Shown: positions 1 through 6,585 of the stretch, piece by piece
Layout of the letters: each line of letters opens with the position of its first letter
Position numbering within the stretch: position 1 is the first letter of the stretch
Origin: an uncultured bacterium
GTDB lineage: Bacteria; Bacillota_A; Clostridia; Oscillospirales; Oscillospiraceae
Assembly: GCA_905214605.1 (NCBI GenBank)
Contig: CAJMMY010000037.1
Location: 1-8,086 of the forward strand
Reading direction: 5' to 3'
Length of the DNA stretch: 8,086 nucleotides
Program-made: the position numbers and the translations under genes
The notes under the pieces: model-generated
Seen by the model: only the letters and a program-made list of their open reading frames with translations
What the model was told of the DNA's origin: nothing
Databases searched by the model: none

Positions 1-217
1 GAGCGAATTGCCCGCTGAACATCCGCTTTACCAGCTCCAGCAGCAGCGCCTCCTTACTGGGAAAAACATGGAAGAACGAACTCTGTCCGATGCCCGCCGC
101 CTTTGCGATCTCGCCGGTGGTGGTTTTCGTGTAGCCGTTTTCCAGAAACAGCGTTACCGCCGCCCGCAGCACCTTCTGCTGGGTCACCAATCCGTTTAAC
201 AGTTTTCCTCTTGGCAA
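1..217 (-). CDS. TetR-family transcriptional regulator, N-terminal part (cut by the left window edge)
   Basis: The minus-strand frame gives about 72 residues of a TetR/AcrR-type DNA-binding domain. Visible in order are a helix with VLRAAVTLFLENGYTKTT, then TGEIAKAAGIGQSSFFHVFPSKEALL as the helix-turn-helix and the following helix. This matches the family pattern 'AA..LF...G...T....IA..AG......F..F..KE.L'. The ligand-binding C-terminal domain lies outside the window, so the effector and targets cannot be inferred. I chose a TTG start at 215-217 because a purine-rich Shine-Dalgarno (AAGGGGG on the minus strand, 227-233) sits 9 nt upstream and an in-frame TAA lies just beyond it. An internal GTG about ten codons in lacks a comparable site. 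TetR regulators usually repress their own promoter and a neighbouring transporter or enzyme gene. Any co-transcribed target would lie to the left of the window. The family call is firm; the start is likely. Confidence 0.85.
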   Translation of the reverse strand, partial: MPRGKLLNGLVTQQKVLRAAVTLFLENGYTKTTTGEIAKAAGIGQSSFFHVFPSKEALLLELVKRMFSGQFA

Positions 218-257
218 AATGATCAGCCCCCTTGATTATACTTGCGATTACACTTTT

Positions 258-286
258 ATAATAGCATGTGACATTCCATCACGCAA
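258..286 (-). promoter_or_regulatory. Candidate promoter of the TetR-family gene with a possible operator in its spacer
   Basis: On the minus strand a -10 box TATTAT (258-263) is preceded by an extended -10 TG (TGC just upstream). Seventeen bases further upstream is TTGCGT (281-286), a weak -35. The predicted transcript would start near 251 and keep the Shine-Dalgarno at 227-233. The spacer contains the short inverted repeat GTGA-N7-TCAC (268-282), the usual place for a TetR autoregulatory operator. The half-sites are only four bases long, so the operator reading is inference. Confidence 0.4.
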
Positions 287-410
287 GGAAAATTTTGGGC
301 ATGCCGGTAAAATCGGAGTCTGACGCAATCATCAGGCTGCCCTACCACGTACAGCAAATTGATTTCTTTTCATGCTACAGAAGTCGAAACGTTATCTGAA
401 ACAGATGAAT

Positions 411-437
411 AAAAAAGACCTGCCGGGGCAGGTCTTG
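411..437 (-). terminator. Intrinsic terminator, minus strand
   Basis: Perfect inverted repeat AAGACCTGCC / GGCAGGTCTT with a tiny loop. On the minus strand the stem runs into a T-tract (the plus strand shows six A residues at 411-416). It is oriented to stop transcription leaving lysS before it reaches the TetR-family gene, as the second of two terminators. On the plus strand there is no T-tract after the stem, so it is one-directional. Confidence 0.85.
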
Positions 438-455
438 AACATTCAATTTCCTATG

Positions 456-489
456 AAAAATGGGCAATCCAAACGGACTGCCCATTTTT
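456..489. terminator. Bidirectional intrinsic terminator downstream of lysS
   Basis: An 11-bp perfect stem (AAAAATGGGCA at 456-466, TGCCCATTTTT at 479-489) encloses a 12-nt loop. Because the stem is A-rich at one end and T-rich at the other, either strand yields a hairpin ending in a U-run. For lysS it is the first terminator after the stop codon. For any plus-strand transcript from the intergenic region it would also end transcription. Confidence 0.8.
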
Positions 490-553
490 ATTTGCAATTG
501 TGCGATTGAGGTTATCTTACCACCGGTTTTTCACCAATTGGTGTAAATCTCCG

Positions 554-581
554 GGATTTCATTTTTCCGACAATGAAATCC
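554..581. repeat. Stem-loop just after the lysS stop codon
   Basis: A 10-bp perfect inverted repeat (GGATTTCATT at 554-563, AATGAAATCC at 572-581) with an 8-nt loop, beginning 28 nt after the lysS stop on the minus strand. No U-run follows on that strand, so it is not a classic terminator. It could protect the 3' end of the mRNA; that role is inference. Confidence 0.5.
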
Positions 582-608
582 ATGCCCTTTTTGCGTGAAA
601 ACCTATCC

Positions 609-2549
609 TTAATACAGCTTTGCGCCGGCAGGGATATGGGGGTCCACCATCAGCAGGTGCAGACGTTCCTCATCGTTTTCGTGGTGCACAGCGGAAATCA
701 GCATACCGCAGGAATCAATGCCCATCATGGGTCTGGGGGGCAGGTTGGTGATGGCAATGCAAGTCTTGCCAACCAGCTCTTCCGGCTCGTAATACTCATG
801 AATACCGCTCAAAATCACGCGGTCTGTGCCCGTTCCGTCGTCCAAAGTGAACTTCAGCAGCTTTTTGGACTTCTTCACAGCCTCGCAAGCCTTCACCTTC
901 ACAGCGCGGAAATCGCTCTTGGAGAAGGTGTCAAAATCCACCTGATCCTGGAACAGCGGCTCAATCTGAACATTGGAAAAATCGATTTTTTCCTCCACAA
1001 CCGGTGCTGCTGCAACAGTGGGCTCTGCGTTTGCGCTTGCACCACTCTTCTTGCTTACATCATCGAGGGGTTTCATCGTCGGGAACAGAATGACATCACG
1101 AATGGAGTCGCTGCCCGTGAGCATCATAACGCAACGGTCGATACCGATGCCCAAACCGCCCGTGGGAGGCATACCGTACTCCAGTGCATTGATGAAGTCT
1201 TCGTCCATCATGCCTGCCTCGTCGTCGCCGCCGGCGCGCAGCTCCACCTGTTTCTGGAACCGCTGTTTCTGGTCGATGGGGTCATTCAGCTCGGAGAATG
1301 CGTTGCCCATTTCGCTGCGGCAAATGAACAGCTCAAACCGCTCGGTCAGACGCGGGTCTTTGGGGCTGCGCTTTGCCAAGGGAGACACATCCACCGGGTG
1401 CATGGTGATGAACGTCGGCTGAATCATCTTCTCTTCCACTTTCTGGTCATAGCACTCGTACAGTGCGTGACCCCAAGTGGGCTCTACGCCGTCCATATCC
1501 ACGCCCACAGACTTTGCAGCAGCCACAGCCTCTGCATCGGAATCAATGGCCATGAAGTCCACGCCCAGATATTCCTTAACCGCCTCAGCCATGGTCATGC
1601 GGCGGAAACCGGGTGCCAGAGAGATTTTCTCGCCCTGCCACTCAATATCATAGGTGCCCAGAATTTCCATAGCAGCGCCGGACAGCAGGTCCTCAAACAG
1701 GTCCATCATGTCATTGAAGTCTGCGTAGGATTCGTACAGCTCCACGGTGGTGAATTCCGGATTGTGTTTCGTATCCATACCTTCATTCCGGAAGATACGG
1801 CCGATTTCGTACACGCGCTCAATGCCGCCCACAATCAGACGTTTCAGATTCAGCTCCGTTGCAATGCGCAGATACATATCAATATCCAGCGTATTGTGGT
1901 GGGTGATGAACGGGCGGGCGGTTGCGCCGCCGGAAATGGTGTTCAGCACCGGAGTTTCCACTTCCATGTAACCGCGGTTATCCAGAAATCTCCGGACATA
2001 GCTGATGAACTTGGTGCGAACCTCGAAATTGCGGCGGGTCTCGTCGCTCATAATCAGATCCACGTAACGCTGACGATATTTCAGCTCCACGTTGGTCATG
2101 CCGTGGAACTTCTCCGGCAGGGGGCGCAGAGATTTAGACAGCAGCGTCACCTTTTCCACATGGACGGAAATCTCTTCCGTCTTGGTTTTGAACACATAAC
2201 CGGTCACGCCGATGATGTCGCCGATATCGTACTTACGGAAATCGGCAAATTCCTGTGCAGCCACGGCGTCGGAACGGACATACAGCTGCAGCTGACCCTT
2301 ATCGTCTTTAATATGGCAGAAGATAGCCTTGCCCATGCCACGCTTGGACATGATACGGCCGGCAACGGAAACCGTTTTGCCCTCAAATGCCTCGTAGTCG
2401 CCCTTAATTTCAGAACTCCATGCGGAGCGGACAAACTTGGTCTGCTGGAAGGGGTCGCGACCCTCGTCCTGCAGTGCTTTCAGCTTATCCCGACGAACCT
2501 GCAGGATTTCAGACAGTTCCTGCTCTTCGCTCTTGATTTCTTCACTCAT
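609..2549 (-). CDS. lysS: Lysyl-tRNA synthetase (class II) with a C-terminal Trbp111/MetG-type tRNA-binding domain
   Basis: Attaches lysine to tRNA-Lys using ATP in the cytoplasm. The 646-residue protein has a short charged N-terminus, an OB-fold anticodon-binding domain (about residues 58-140), and the class II catalytic core. Motif 1 is around 178-205 ([10 protein letters not shown]), motif 2 around 250-275 ([20 protein letters not shown]) and motif 3 at 465-478 ([14 protein letters not shown]). Bacterial LysRS normally ends near residue 490-510. Here an Ala/Pro-rich linker (about 500-525) leads into about 110 extra residues (535-646) with the signature of the tRNA-binding domain found at the C-terminus of MetRS and in Trbp111 ([36 protein letters not shown]). 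This extra module probably raises tRNA affinity. The ATG start fits well: GAAGGG lies about 11 nt upstream and overlaps the end of greA, 15 nt away. It is the last gene of the greA-lysS operon. Confidence 0.97.
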   Translation of the reverse strand: MSEEIKSEEQELSEILQVRRDKLKALQDEGRDPFQQTKFVRSAWSSEIKGDYEAFEGKTVSVAGRIMSKRGMGKAIFCHIKDDKGQLQLYVRSDAVAAQEFADFRKYDIGDIIGVTGYVFKTKTEEISVHVEKVTLLSKSLRPLPEKFHGMTNVELKYRQRYVDLIMSDETRRNFEVRTKFISYVRRFLDNRGYMEVETPVLNTISGGATARPFITHHNTLDIDMYLRIATELNLKRLIVGGIERVYEIGRIFRNEGMDTKHNPEFTTVELYESYADFNDMMDLFEDLLSGAAMEILGTYDIEWQGEKISLAPGFRRMTMAEAVKEYLGVDFMAIDSDAEAVAAAKSVGVDMDGVEPTWGHALYECYDQKVEEKMIQPTFITMHPVDVSPLAKRSPKDPRLTERFELFICRSEMGNAFSELNDPIDQKQRFQKQVELRAGGDDEAGMMDEDFINALEYGMPPTGGLGIGIDRCVMMLTGSDSIRDVILFPTMKPLDDVSKKSGASANAEPTVAAAPVVEEKIDFSNVQIEPLFQDQVDFDTFSKSDFRAVKVKACEAVKKSKKLLKFTLDDGTGTDRVILSGIHEYYEPEELVGKTCIAITNLPPRPMMGIDSCGMLISAVHHENDEERLHLLMVDPHIPAGAKLY

Positions 2550-2564
2550 GTTTCTCTATTCCCT

Positions 2565-3044
2565 TCAGTTGCTCTCCACAGAGAGAATCTTAAACTTCAT
2601 GGAGCCGGCAGGAGCCTCCACAGTCACCACTTCGTCCTTCTTGTGGCCCATCAGAGCCTTGCCAATGGGGCTGTCATCGGAAATCTTGCCCTGCATGGGG
2701 TTTGCCTCCTGAGAGCCGACCAGCTGGAAATCGGTTTCGGAATTGTCTTCCATATCCATCACGCGGACCTTGCTGCCGATGCCTACAACACCCTTGGCAA
2801 CCACTTCCACTTCCACAATCTCTGCATTCTCCAGCAGATTCTTCACTTCGGCAATCTTGGAGTACAGCTTGCCCTGCTCTGCCTTTGCCTCATCGTATTC
2901 GCTGTTCTCGGACAGGTCACCGAAAGAGCGAGCCTCCTTAATCTGCTCTGCAACTTCCCGTTCCCGGACGGTTTCCATGTAATGCAGTTCGTCCTTGAGC
3001 TGGTCATACCGCTCCTGACTCATTTTAAATTTTTCGACAGCCAT
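2565..3044 (-). CDS. greA: Transcription elongation factor GreA
   Basis: Rescues backtracked RNA polymerase by stimulating cleavage of the 3' end of the nascent RNA; acts through the polymerase secondary channel. The 159-residue length is typical. The N-terminal antiparallel coiled coil (about residues 8-78) carries at its tip the family motif FGDLSENSEYDEAK, including acidic Asp43 and Glu46, which correspond to the metal-coordinating pair of E. coli GreA. The C-terminal FKBP-like domain (about 84-159) contains SPIGKALMGHKKDEVV. The ATG start is supported by AAGGAG 8 nt upstream (3053-3058). It is the first gene of a two-gene operon with lysS, 15 nt away, driven by the consensus promoter at 3119-3147. 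This pairing is common in clostridia. No anomaly is seen. Confidence 0.97.
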   Translation of the reverse strand: MAVEKFKMSQERYDQLKDELHYMETVREREVAEQIKEARSFGDLSENSEYDEAKAEQGKLYSKIAEVKNLLENAEIVEVEVVAKGVVGIGSKVRVMDMEDNSETDFQLVGSQEANPMQGKISDDSPIGKALMGHKKDEVVTVEAPAGSMKFKILSVESN

Positions 3045-3118
3045 TCACTTGTCTCCTTATCTATTACAATCGTTTTGATTCCTGGTTTTCGCCGGTTTGG
3101 TCATAAAATACCAAAAAT

Positions 3119-3147
3119 ATTATAGTGACATATTATCGTTGTGTCAA
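3119..3147 (-). promoter_or_regulatory. Perfect consensus sigma-A promoter of the greA-lysS operon
   Basis: On the minus strand TTGACA (3142-3147) is followed by exactly 17 bases and then TATAAT (3119-3124), the full consensus for the housekeeping sigma factor. Transcription should start near 3112, giving a leader of about 68 nt before greA. The -35 box encodes the Leu-Thr near the C-terminus of the upstream S41 peptidase, and the spacer contains that gene's last two codons and its stop. Confidence 0.9.
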
Positions 3148-4299
3148 CAAAAATTCCTTGGCAGCAGCCAGCTGCGCGTCATCTTCGCCCTTTTCCAGCG
3201 TAATATCCGGCACAATGCCGCCGATTTCCGACAAATCCACCCGATCCGGGGTCAAATACCGCCGACTGGAAATATGCACCGCGCTGCCGTCTGCCAGTAC
3301 CAAGGTAATCTGGCTCCGGCCTTTTCCGGTGGTCGGCTCGCCCACCGTAGCCGCTGCGCCGTAATAATGGAGTGTTTCCGCAAAGTATTCTGCCGCGCTG
3401 TAGGTGTTTCCATTCACCAGCACCACCATGGGCAAATCCACGCAATCTGCATCGGAAGTGGTAACGGTTTCCTTTCCCTTTCCGTTCACGCTGACGAAAA
3501 TTTCTCCCTCCGGCAGCAAACGGTCCAACAGCTTGGTCAGCTCCGTCACGTAGCCACCGCCGTTATTCCGCACGTCGAAAATCAATCCCTCCGCGCCTTG
3601 GGCAATCAAATCATCCAGTGCCTTTTCCGCCTCTTCGTCGCACTTGTCGTCAAAGTTCTTAATCCGGATATATCCCAAATTGCCCTCCAGCATCTGATAG
3701 GACACCGGGTTGCTGTAAATAGACGCCCGCTGAACCGTGAAGTCCTTGGACTCCCCCTCCGGGGTTTTGGCGGTCAGGACAAATTCTCCCTCCATGGAAC
3801 GAATTGCCTCACCCAGTTCCTGGGTGGTCTTTCCCTCCACCGATTCCCCGTTCAGCGCGGTAAGCACCAATCCCGGGGTCATGCCCGCTTGCTCCGCCGG
3901 AGAGTCCTCCAGAACGTCCAGAACCACTAGATTCCCGTTTTCGTCGGTCTGCAAGGTAATTCCAATGCCGGAGTAGGTATTGGCGCTGTGGTCCTTGTAC
4001 TGCTCGTACTCCTCCGGGGTCATATAGTAGCTCCATCGGTCTCCCAGAGAATCCACCATAGCGGAAAATCCCGCGTCTGTCACCGTTTCCATATCCGCGT
4101 CGCCGATGTAGGTATGCTCCACAATGGACAGCATCTGCACATACTTGGTCAGATAGGTCAGGTTATGAAATCCCCCCACGGCAATGGTGATGCCGCCAAG
4201 CAAAATCACCACCGTTGCCAACATGGTAATACTGCAGGAGAGCAGAACATGGTCGTAAGTGGTTTGTTTTGCCCAAAATTTGTTCCATTTTTCTTTCAA
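3133..4299 (-). CDS. S41-family C-terminal processing peptidase with PDZ domain, membrane-anchored
   Basis: A serine protease of the CtpA/CtpB/Prc type that trims or degrades envelope proteins from their C-termini, outside the membrane. Read from the TTG start at 4297-4299 it has 388 residues: a short basic N-terminus, one membrane segment (about 18-43), a helical region, a PDZ domain (about 105-190, with GIGITL and the GLVLTALNGESV stretch), and the S41 core. The catalytic pair is Ser301 in YSAAE and Lys326 in GEPTTGKG. Their 25-residue spacing equals that of Ser452 and Lys477 in E. coli Prc. The TTG start has GGAGG 7 nt upstream (4307-4311). The longer frame to ATG 4386 would begin inside the terminator hairpin of the preceding gene and is rejected. 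The gene follows the ftsE-ftsX-M23 operon, as in several Bacillota, so a role in wall remodelling or regulated proteolysis is likely but inferred. No own promoter is obvious. Confidence 0.93.
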   Translation of the reverse strand: MKEKWNKFWAKQTTYDHVLLSCSITMLATVVILLGGITIAVGGFHNLTYLTKYVQMLSIVEHTYIGDADMETVTDAGFSAMVDSLGDRWSYYMTPEEYEQYKDHSANTYSGIGITLQTDENGNLVVLDVLEDSPAEQAGMTPGLVLTALNGESVEGKTTQELGEAIRSMEGEFVLTAKTPEGESKDFTVQRASIYSNPVSYQMLEGNLGYIRIKNFDDKCDEEAEKALDDLIAQGAEGLIFDVRNNGGGYVTELTKLLDRLLPEGEIFVSVNGKGKETVTTSDADCVDLPMVVLVNGNTYSAAEYFAETLHYYGAAATVGEPTTGKGRSQITLVLADGSAVHISSRRYLTPDRVDLSEIGGIVPDITLEKGEDDAQLAAAKEFLLTQR

Positions 4300-4306
4300 G
4301 ATATTT

Positions 4307-4311
4307 CCTCC
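4307..4311 (-). promoter_or_regulatory. Shine-Dalgarno that fixes the TTG start of the S41 peptidase
   Basis: GGAGG on the minus strand lies 7 nt before TTG 4297-4299. It is the only strong ribosome binding site in the region and lies downstream of the terminator, whereas the upstream ATG at 4384-4386 lies in the terminator loop. Confidence 0.8.
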
Positions 4312-4323
4312 AAGAACCAAGGT

Positions 4324-4357
4324 CCGATTTCCGTTTCGCGAATGAAGAATCGGAAAT
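4324..4357 (-). repeat. Two mutually exclusive short inverted repeats in the leader of the S41 peptidase gene
   Basis: ATTTCCG (4327-4333) can pair with CGGAAAT (4351-4357), and CCGATT (4324-4329) can pair with AATCGG (4348-4353). The arms overlap, so only one stem can form at a time. They lie between the terminator at 4352-4402 and the ribosome binding site at 4307-4311. No U-run follows either stem. A regulatory role is possible, but chance is not excluded. Confidence 0.3.
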
Positions 4358-4402
4358 AAAAGCAGGCGCGGCGTTCTCTGTTTCACCAGATTCGCCGCGC
4401 CT
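4352..4402 (-). terminator. Intrinsic terminator of the ftsE-ftsX-M23 operon
   Basis: A 10-bp GC-rich perfect stem (AGGCGCGGCG at 4364-4373, CGCCGCGCCT at 4393-4402) closes a 19-nt loop that can itself pair TCTG with CAGA. On the minus strand the stem is followed by GCTTTTATTT. It starts 22 nt after the stop codon of the M23 gene and separates it from the S41 peptidase gene. Because the T-run is interrupted, some readthrough into the peptidase gene is plausible. Confidence 0.85.
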
Positions 4403-4424
4403 TGTTGCCGATACCGGCGCCTAA

Positions 4425-5687
4425 TTAAGCATCAGGTGCCAAACTGTAATTGCTGAAATATCCCAGCGGGTCCAAAGTTGCGCCGTCCTTCCGCACTTCG
4501 AAGTGGAGATGGGGACCGTTGGACCAACCGGTTTCGCCCACATAGCCGATGGTGCTGCCCTGAGACACAGTCTGTCCGGCGCTGACCGCCAGAGAGCTCA
4601 TGTGTGCATAAAGGGTGGTGGTGCCGTCGGCATGGTAGATCATCACATAGTTGCCGTAGGAGCTGTAGGTTGCCACGGAAACCGTGCCGCCGTCAGCTGC
4701 CAAAACGTTCGTACCGGCTGCGGCGCCGATGTCAATTCCGGAGTGGAATTTCTTGGTGCCGAAAATGGGGTGAACCCGATAACCGTACTTGGACGTCACG
4801 TAAGTACTGTTGGCCGAGGGCCAGACAAAGGAACCCGTAACCTTGGTGCTGCCGGGAGTCACCGGCGTATTGGTTCCGGAGCTTTCATTGGCCTTTTTGT
4901 TGGCCTCTTCCTGGGCTTTCAGCTGCTGCGTGATGGTGCTGATTTGAGAATTCACCGCCTGCTCGTCCGCAGCAGCCTTATTATATTCTGCCGTGTAAGC
5001 GTCGATGTCATTCTGCAAGCTGGCAATCATATTGCCTGCCTGCTGAATTTCTTCCTGCAACTGCTGAATCTGACTCTGCATCTCGGTCTGCTTTTCTCCC
5101 AGTTCTGCCTTGGAATCCTCGTATTCCGCTTTGGCGTCCAACGCAAAATCACGGGCCTGCTTGTAGGAATCCTCGATTGCCTGGTCATTTTCCATGACTT
5201 CCGAAATCATATCCATACGGCTGAGCAGGTCGCTGAAGTTCTTTGCGCCGAACAGAACGGACAGGTAGAAGTTGAACGTTCCGTTTTCTTCCATTGCCCG
5301 GAGATGATCTTTGTACAGCTCCAGCTGCGCGTCTGCCGATTCCTGAGCAGCCTGCGCCTCGGATTCCTTCTCCGCAATCATATCATTGCAAGCCTGAATC
5401 TGCTCCTCAATGACGTTGATTTCCTGCTGGGTCAGCGTACTCTGCTCGTCCAGCGCCGCTTTCTGGGTCATAAAATCCGCCTGCTGCGCTTTCAGTGTGT
5501 TCAGCGTCGATTTCTTTTCCTGCTTTTTCCGGCTCAATTCGGTTTTCTGCTGTTCCAGTGCGTCCAAATCGCTTTGAGACGCAGCCGAGGCAAACACGGC
5601 GCCCAGAGAAGAGAAAACCAGAGAAAACAGCATCAGTCCTGCCAGCAACGCGGCAATAATCGACACAAACGCCTTTCTTTTCTTCAC
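4425..5687 (-). CDS. Secreted coiled-coil M23 (LytM) peptidase, probable FtsEX-activated murein hydrolase
   Basis: Likely cuts peptidoglycan cross-bridges or stem peptides outside the membrane under FtsEX control. The 420-residue protein has a basic signal peptide with a long hydrophobic core (about 1-36; VFASA looks like the cleavage site). A Gln/Glu/Ala-rich coiled coil follows (about 38-265), interrupted near 135-160 by a segment with FLSVLFGAKNFSDLLSR-like character typical of CwlO/EnvC/PcsB relatives. After a Thr/Pro/Gly linker comes an M23 domain (about 285-412). His315, Asp319 and His395 match the zinc ligands of LytM, and His362 and His393 the catalytic histidines, so it should be active, unlike E. 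coli EnvC, which lacks these residues. The GTG start (5685-5687) has AAGGAGG 8 nt upstream, overlapping the ftsX stop codon and suggesting coupled translation. The partner role is inferred from domain layout and position. Confidence 0.93.
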   Translation of the reverse strand: MKKRKAFVSIIAALLAGLMLFSLVFSSLGAVFASAASQSDLDALEQQKTELSRKKQEKKSTLNTLKAQQADFMTQKAALDEQSTLTQQEINVIEEQIQACNDMIAEKESEAQAAQESADAQLELYKDHLRAMEENGTFNFYLSVLFGAKNFSDLLSRMDMISEVMENDQAIEDSYKQARDFALDAKAEYEDSKAELGEKQTEMQSQIQQLQEEIQQAGNMIASLQNDIDAYTAEYNKAAADEQAVNSQISTITQQLKAQEEANKKANESSGTNTPVTPGSTKVTGSFVWPSANSTYVTSKYGYRVHPIFGTKKFHSGIDIGAAAGTNVLAADGGTVSVATYSSYGNYVMIYHADGTTTLYAHMSSLAVSAGQTVSQGSTIGYVGETGWSNGPHLHFEVRKDGATLDPLGYFSNYSLAPDA

Positions 5688-5700
5688 CGTTCGGCCCTCC

Positions 5701-6585
5701 TTAGACCTTCAGGTAATTGCGAATTGCAATATTACCTCCGAAAACACCGATAATCACGCCGACGCCAAGGAACACAGCCAGCATCGGCCACATCACCATG
5801 CCGAAGGGCACGATGGAAATAATGCCGCCCACAACACCGGACAGCAGGTTCTTGCAAACCGCCTCATACAAGCCCCACACGCACAGGAAGCCCAGACCGC
5901 CGCCGACCAGACCCAGAATCAAACCCTCGATGATGAAGGGCATCCGGATAAAAGCATTGGTTGCGCCCACCATACGCATGATAGCGATTTCTTCCCGGCG
6001 GGTAAAGGTTGCCAGCTTAATGGTGTTGGACATAATGAACAGAGACACCACAGCCAGAATTGCCACCAGAACCGCAGAAACAACGCTCACCACGTTCCGC
6101 ACCCGGATAAAGCCGTTGGCATATTCCAGATGGGCATTGACTTTCACAATGCCGTCCACGTTCATCAGTTCTTTCTGTGTCTGCTCGGTTTTGGCGATGT
6201 CTGCCACATGCACCACATACCGGTCGCGGAATACAGAGGAATCGATTTCATCGAACAGACCGTTCTCGTAATCTTCCTCAAAGGTCTTCATGGCCTCGTC
6301 TCTGGTCACGAATTCCACGGATTCCACATTGTCGATGGACAGAACGGAATTCTTCAGGTCCCGTGCCTGCGCCTCCGTGTAGTTCTCGTCCACAAATGCA
6401 ACGATTTCATTCTGTTTTTCCAGTTCGGAAATGATATTGTTGATGTTCAGTGCCAGCAGGCTGAAAATGCCCATGATAATCAGGCAAGCCATAATGATGG
6501 TCACGGAAGCAAAGGACATGAAACCATGTTTAAAGATGCCCTTAAAGCCCTCTTTGGTGAGGTATCCAAAATTATTCAGTCCCAT
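5701..6585 (-). CDS. ftsX: Cell division protein FtsX, membrane subunit of the FtsEX complex
   Basis: Polytopic partner of FtsE that transmits ATP-driven conformational change across the membrane to a peptidoglycan hydrolase. From the ATG at 6583-6585 it has 294 residues, normal for FtsX. It starts with the amphipathic [18 protein letters not shown] stretch, then TM1 (about 23-46) and an extracellular domain (about 50-160) that binds the hydrolase or its activator. Three further membrane segments follow (about 163-186, 211-240, 261-284), with the conserved cytoplasmic TFTRREEIAIMRMVGATNAF between TM2 and TM3. The start overlaps the end of ftsE by 14 nt. An ATG at 6598-6600 is an alternative giving five more residues. 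Neither has a clear Shine-Dalgarno, so translation probably depends on coupling to ftsE. The gene ends 13 nt before the M23 gene. Confidence 0.95.
   Translation of the reverse strand: MGLNNFGYLTKEGFKGIFKHGFMSFASVTIIMACLIIMGIFSLLALNINNIISELEKQNEIVAFVDENYTEAQARDLKNSVLSIDNVESVEFVTRDEAMKTFEEDYENGLFDEIDSSVFRDRYVVHVADIAKTEQTQKELMNVDGIVKVNAHLEYANGFIRVRNVVSVVSAVLVAILAVVSLFIMSNTIKLATFTRREEIAIMRMVGATNAFIRMPFIIEGLILGLVGGGLGFLCVWGLYEAVCKNLLSGVVGGIISIVPFGMVMWPMLAVFLGVGVIIGVFGGNIAIRNYLKV

Larger units (their letters stand above)
218..608. other. Intergenic region between lysS and the TetR-family gene
   Basis: These 391 bases hold no gene I can support. They carry, from right to left, a 10-bp hairpin (554-581), a 12-bp perfect palindrome CACCAATTGGTG (532-543), a symmetric terminator (456-489), a strong minus-strand terminator (411-437) and the promoter region of the TetR gene. 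A plus-strand reading frame of 32 codons (ATG 301, stop 397-399) and a poor plus-strand promoter-like pair (TTGATT 232-237, TATAAT 257-262, 19-bp spacer) also exist. Neither is strong enough to call. The 263-410 part is otherwise featureless. Confidence 0.6.

Noticed and set aside
8..199. A 63-codon plus-strand frame at the left edge
   Set aside because: It lies opposite the clear TetR helix-turn-helix and has no family features.
235..240. TATAAT on the minus strand as -10 box of the TetR gene
   Set aside because: Transcription would begin inside the Shine-Dalgarno at 227-233 and there is no -35 at the right distance. The extended -10 at 258-263 fits better.
3045..3118. T-box or other riboswitch in the greA-lysS leader
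   Set aside because: The leader is only about 70 nt, with no T-box motif, long stems or terminator. It looks like a plain untranslated region.
573..3125. An 850-codon plus-strand open frame opposite greA and lysS
   Set aside because: It shares codon boundaries with both real genes, so it stays open only because those genes avoid TTA, CTA and TCA codons. It spans two genes and the gap between them, its product is a low-complexity His/Gln/Leu-rich sequence with no recognisable domain, and the minus strand holds clear LysRS and GreA.
4503..5753. A 416-codon plus-strand open frame opposite the M23 gene
   Set aside because: It is the antisense shadow of the M23 gene in the same codon register. 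The minus strand has a signal peptide, coiled coil and complete M23 active site, while the plus-strand product resembles nothing.
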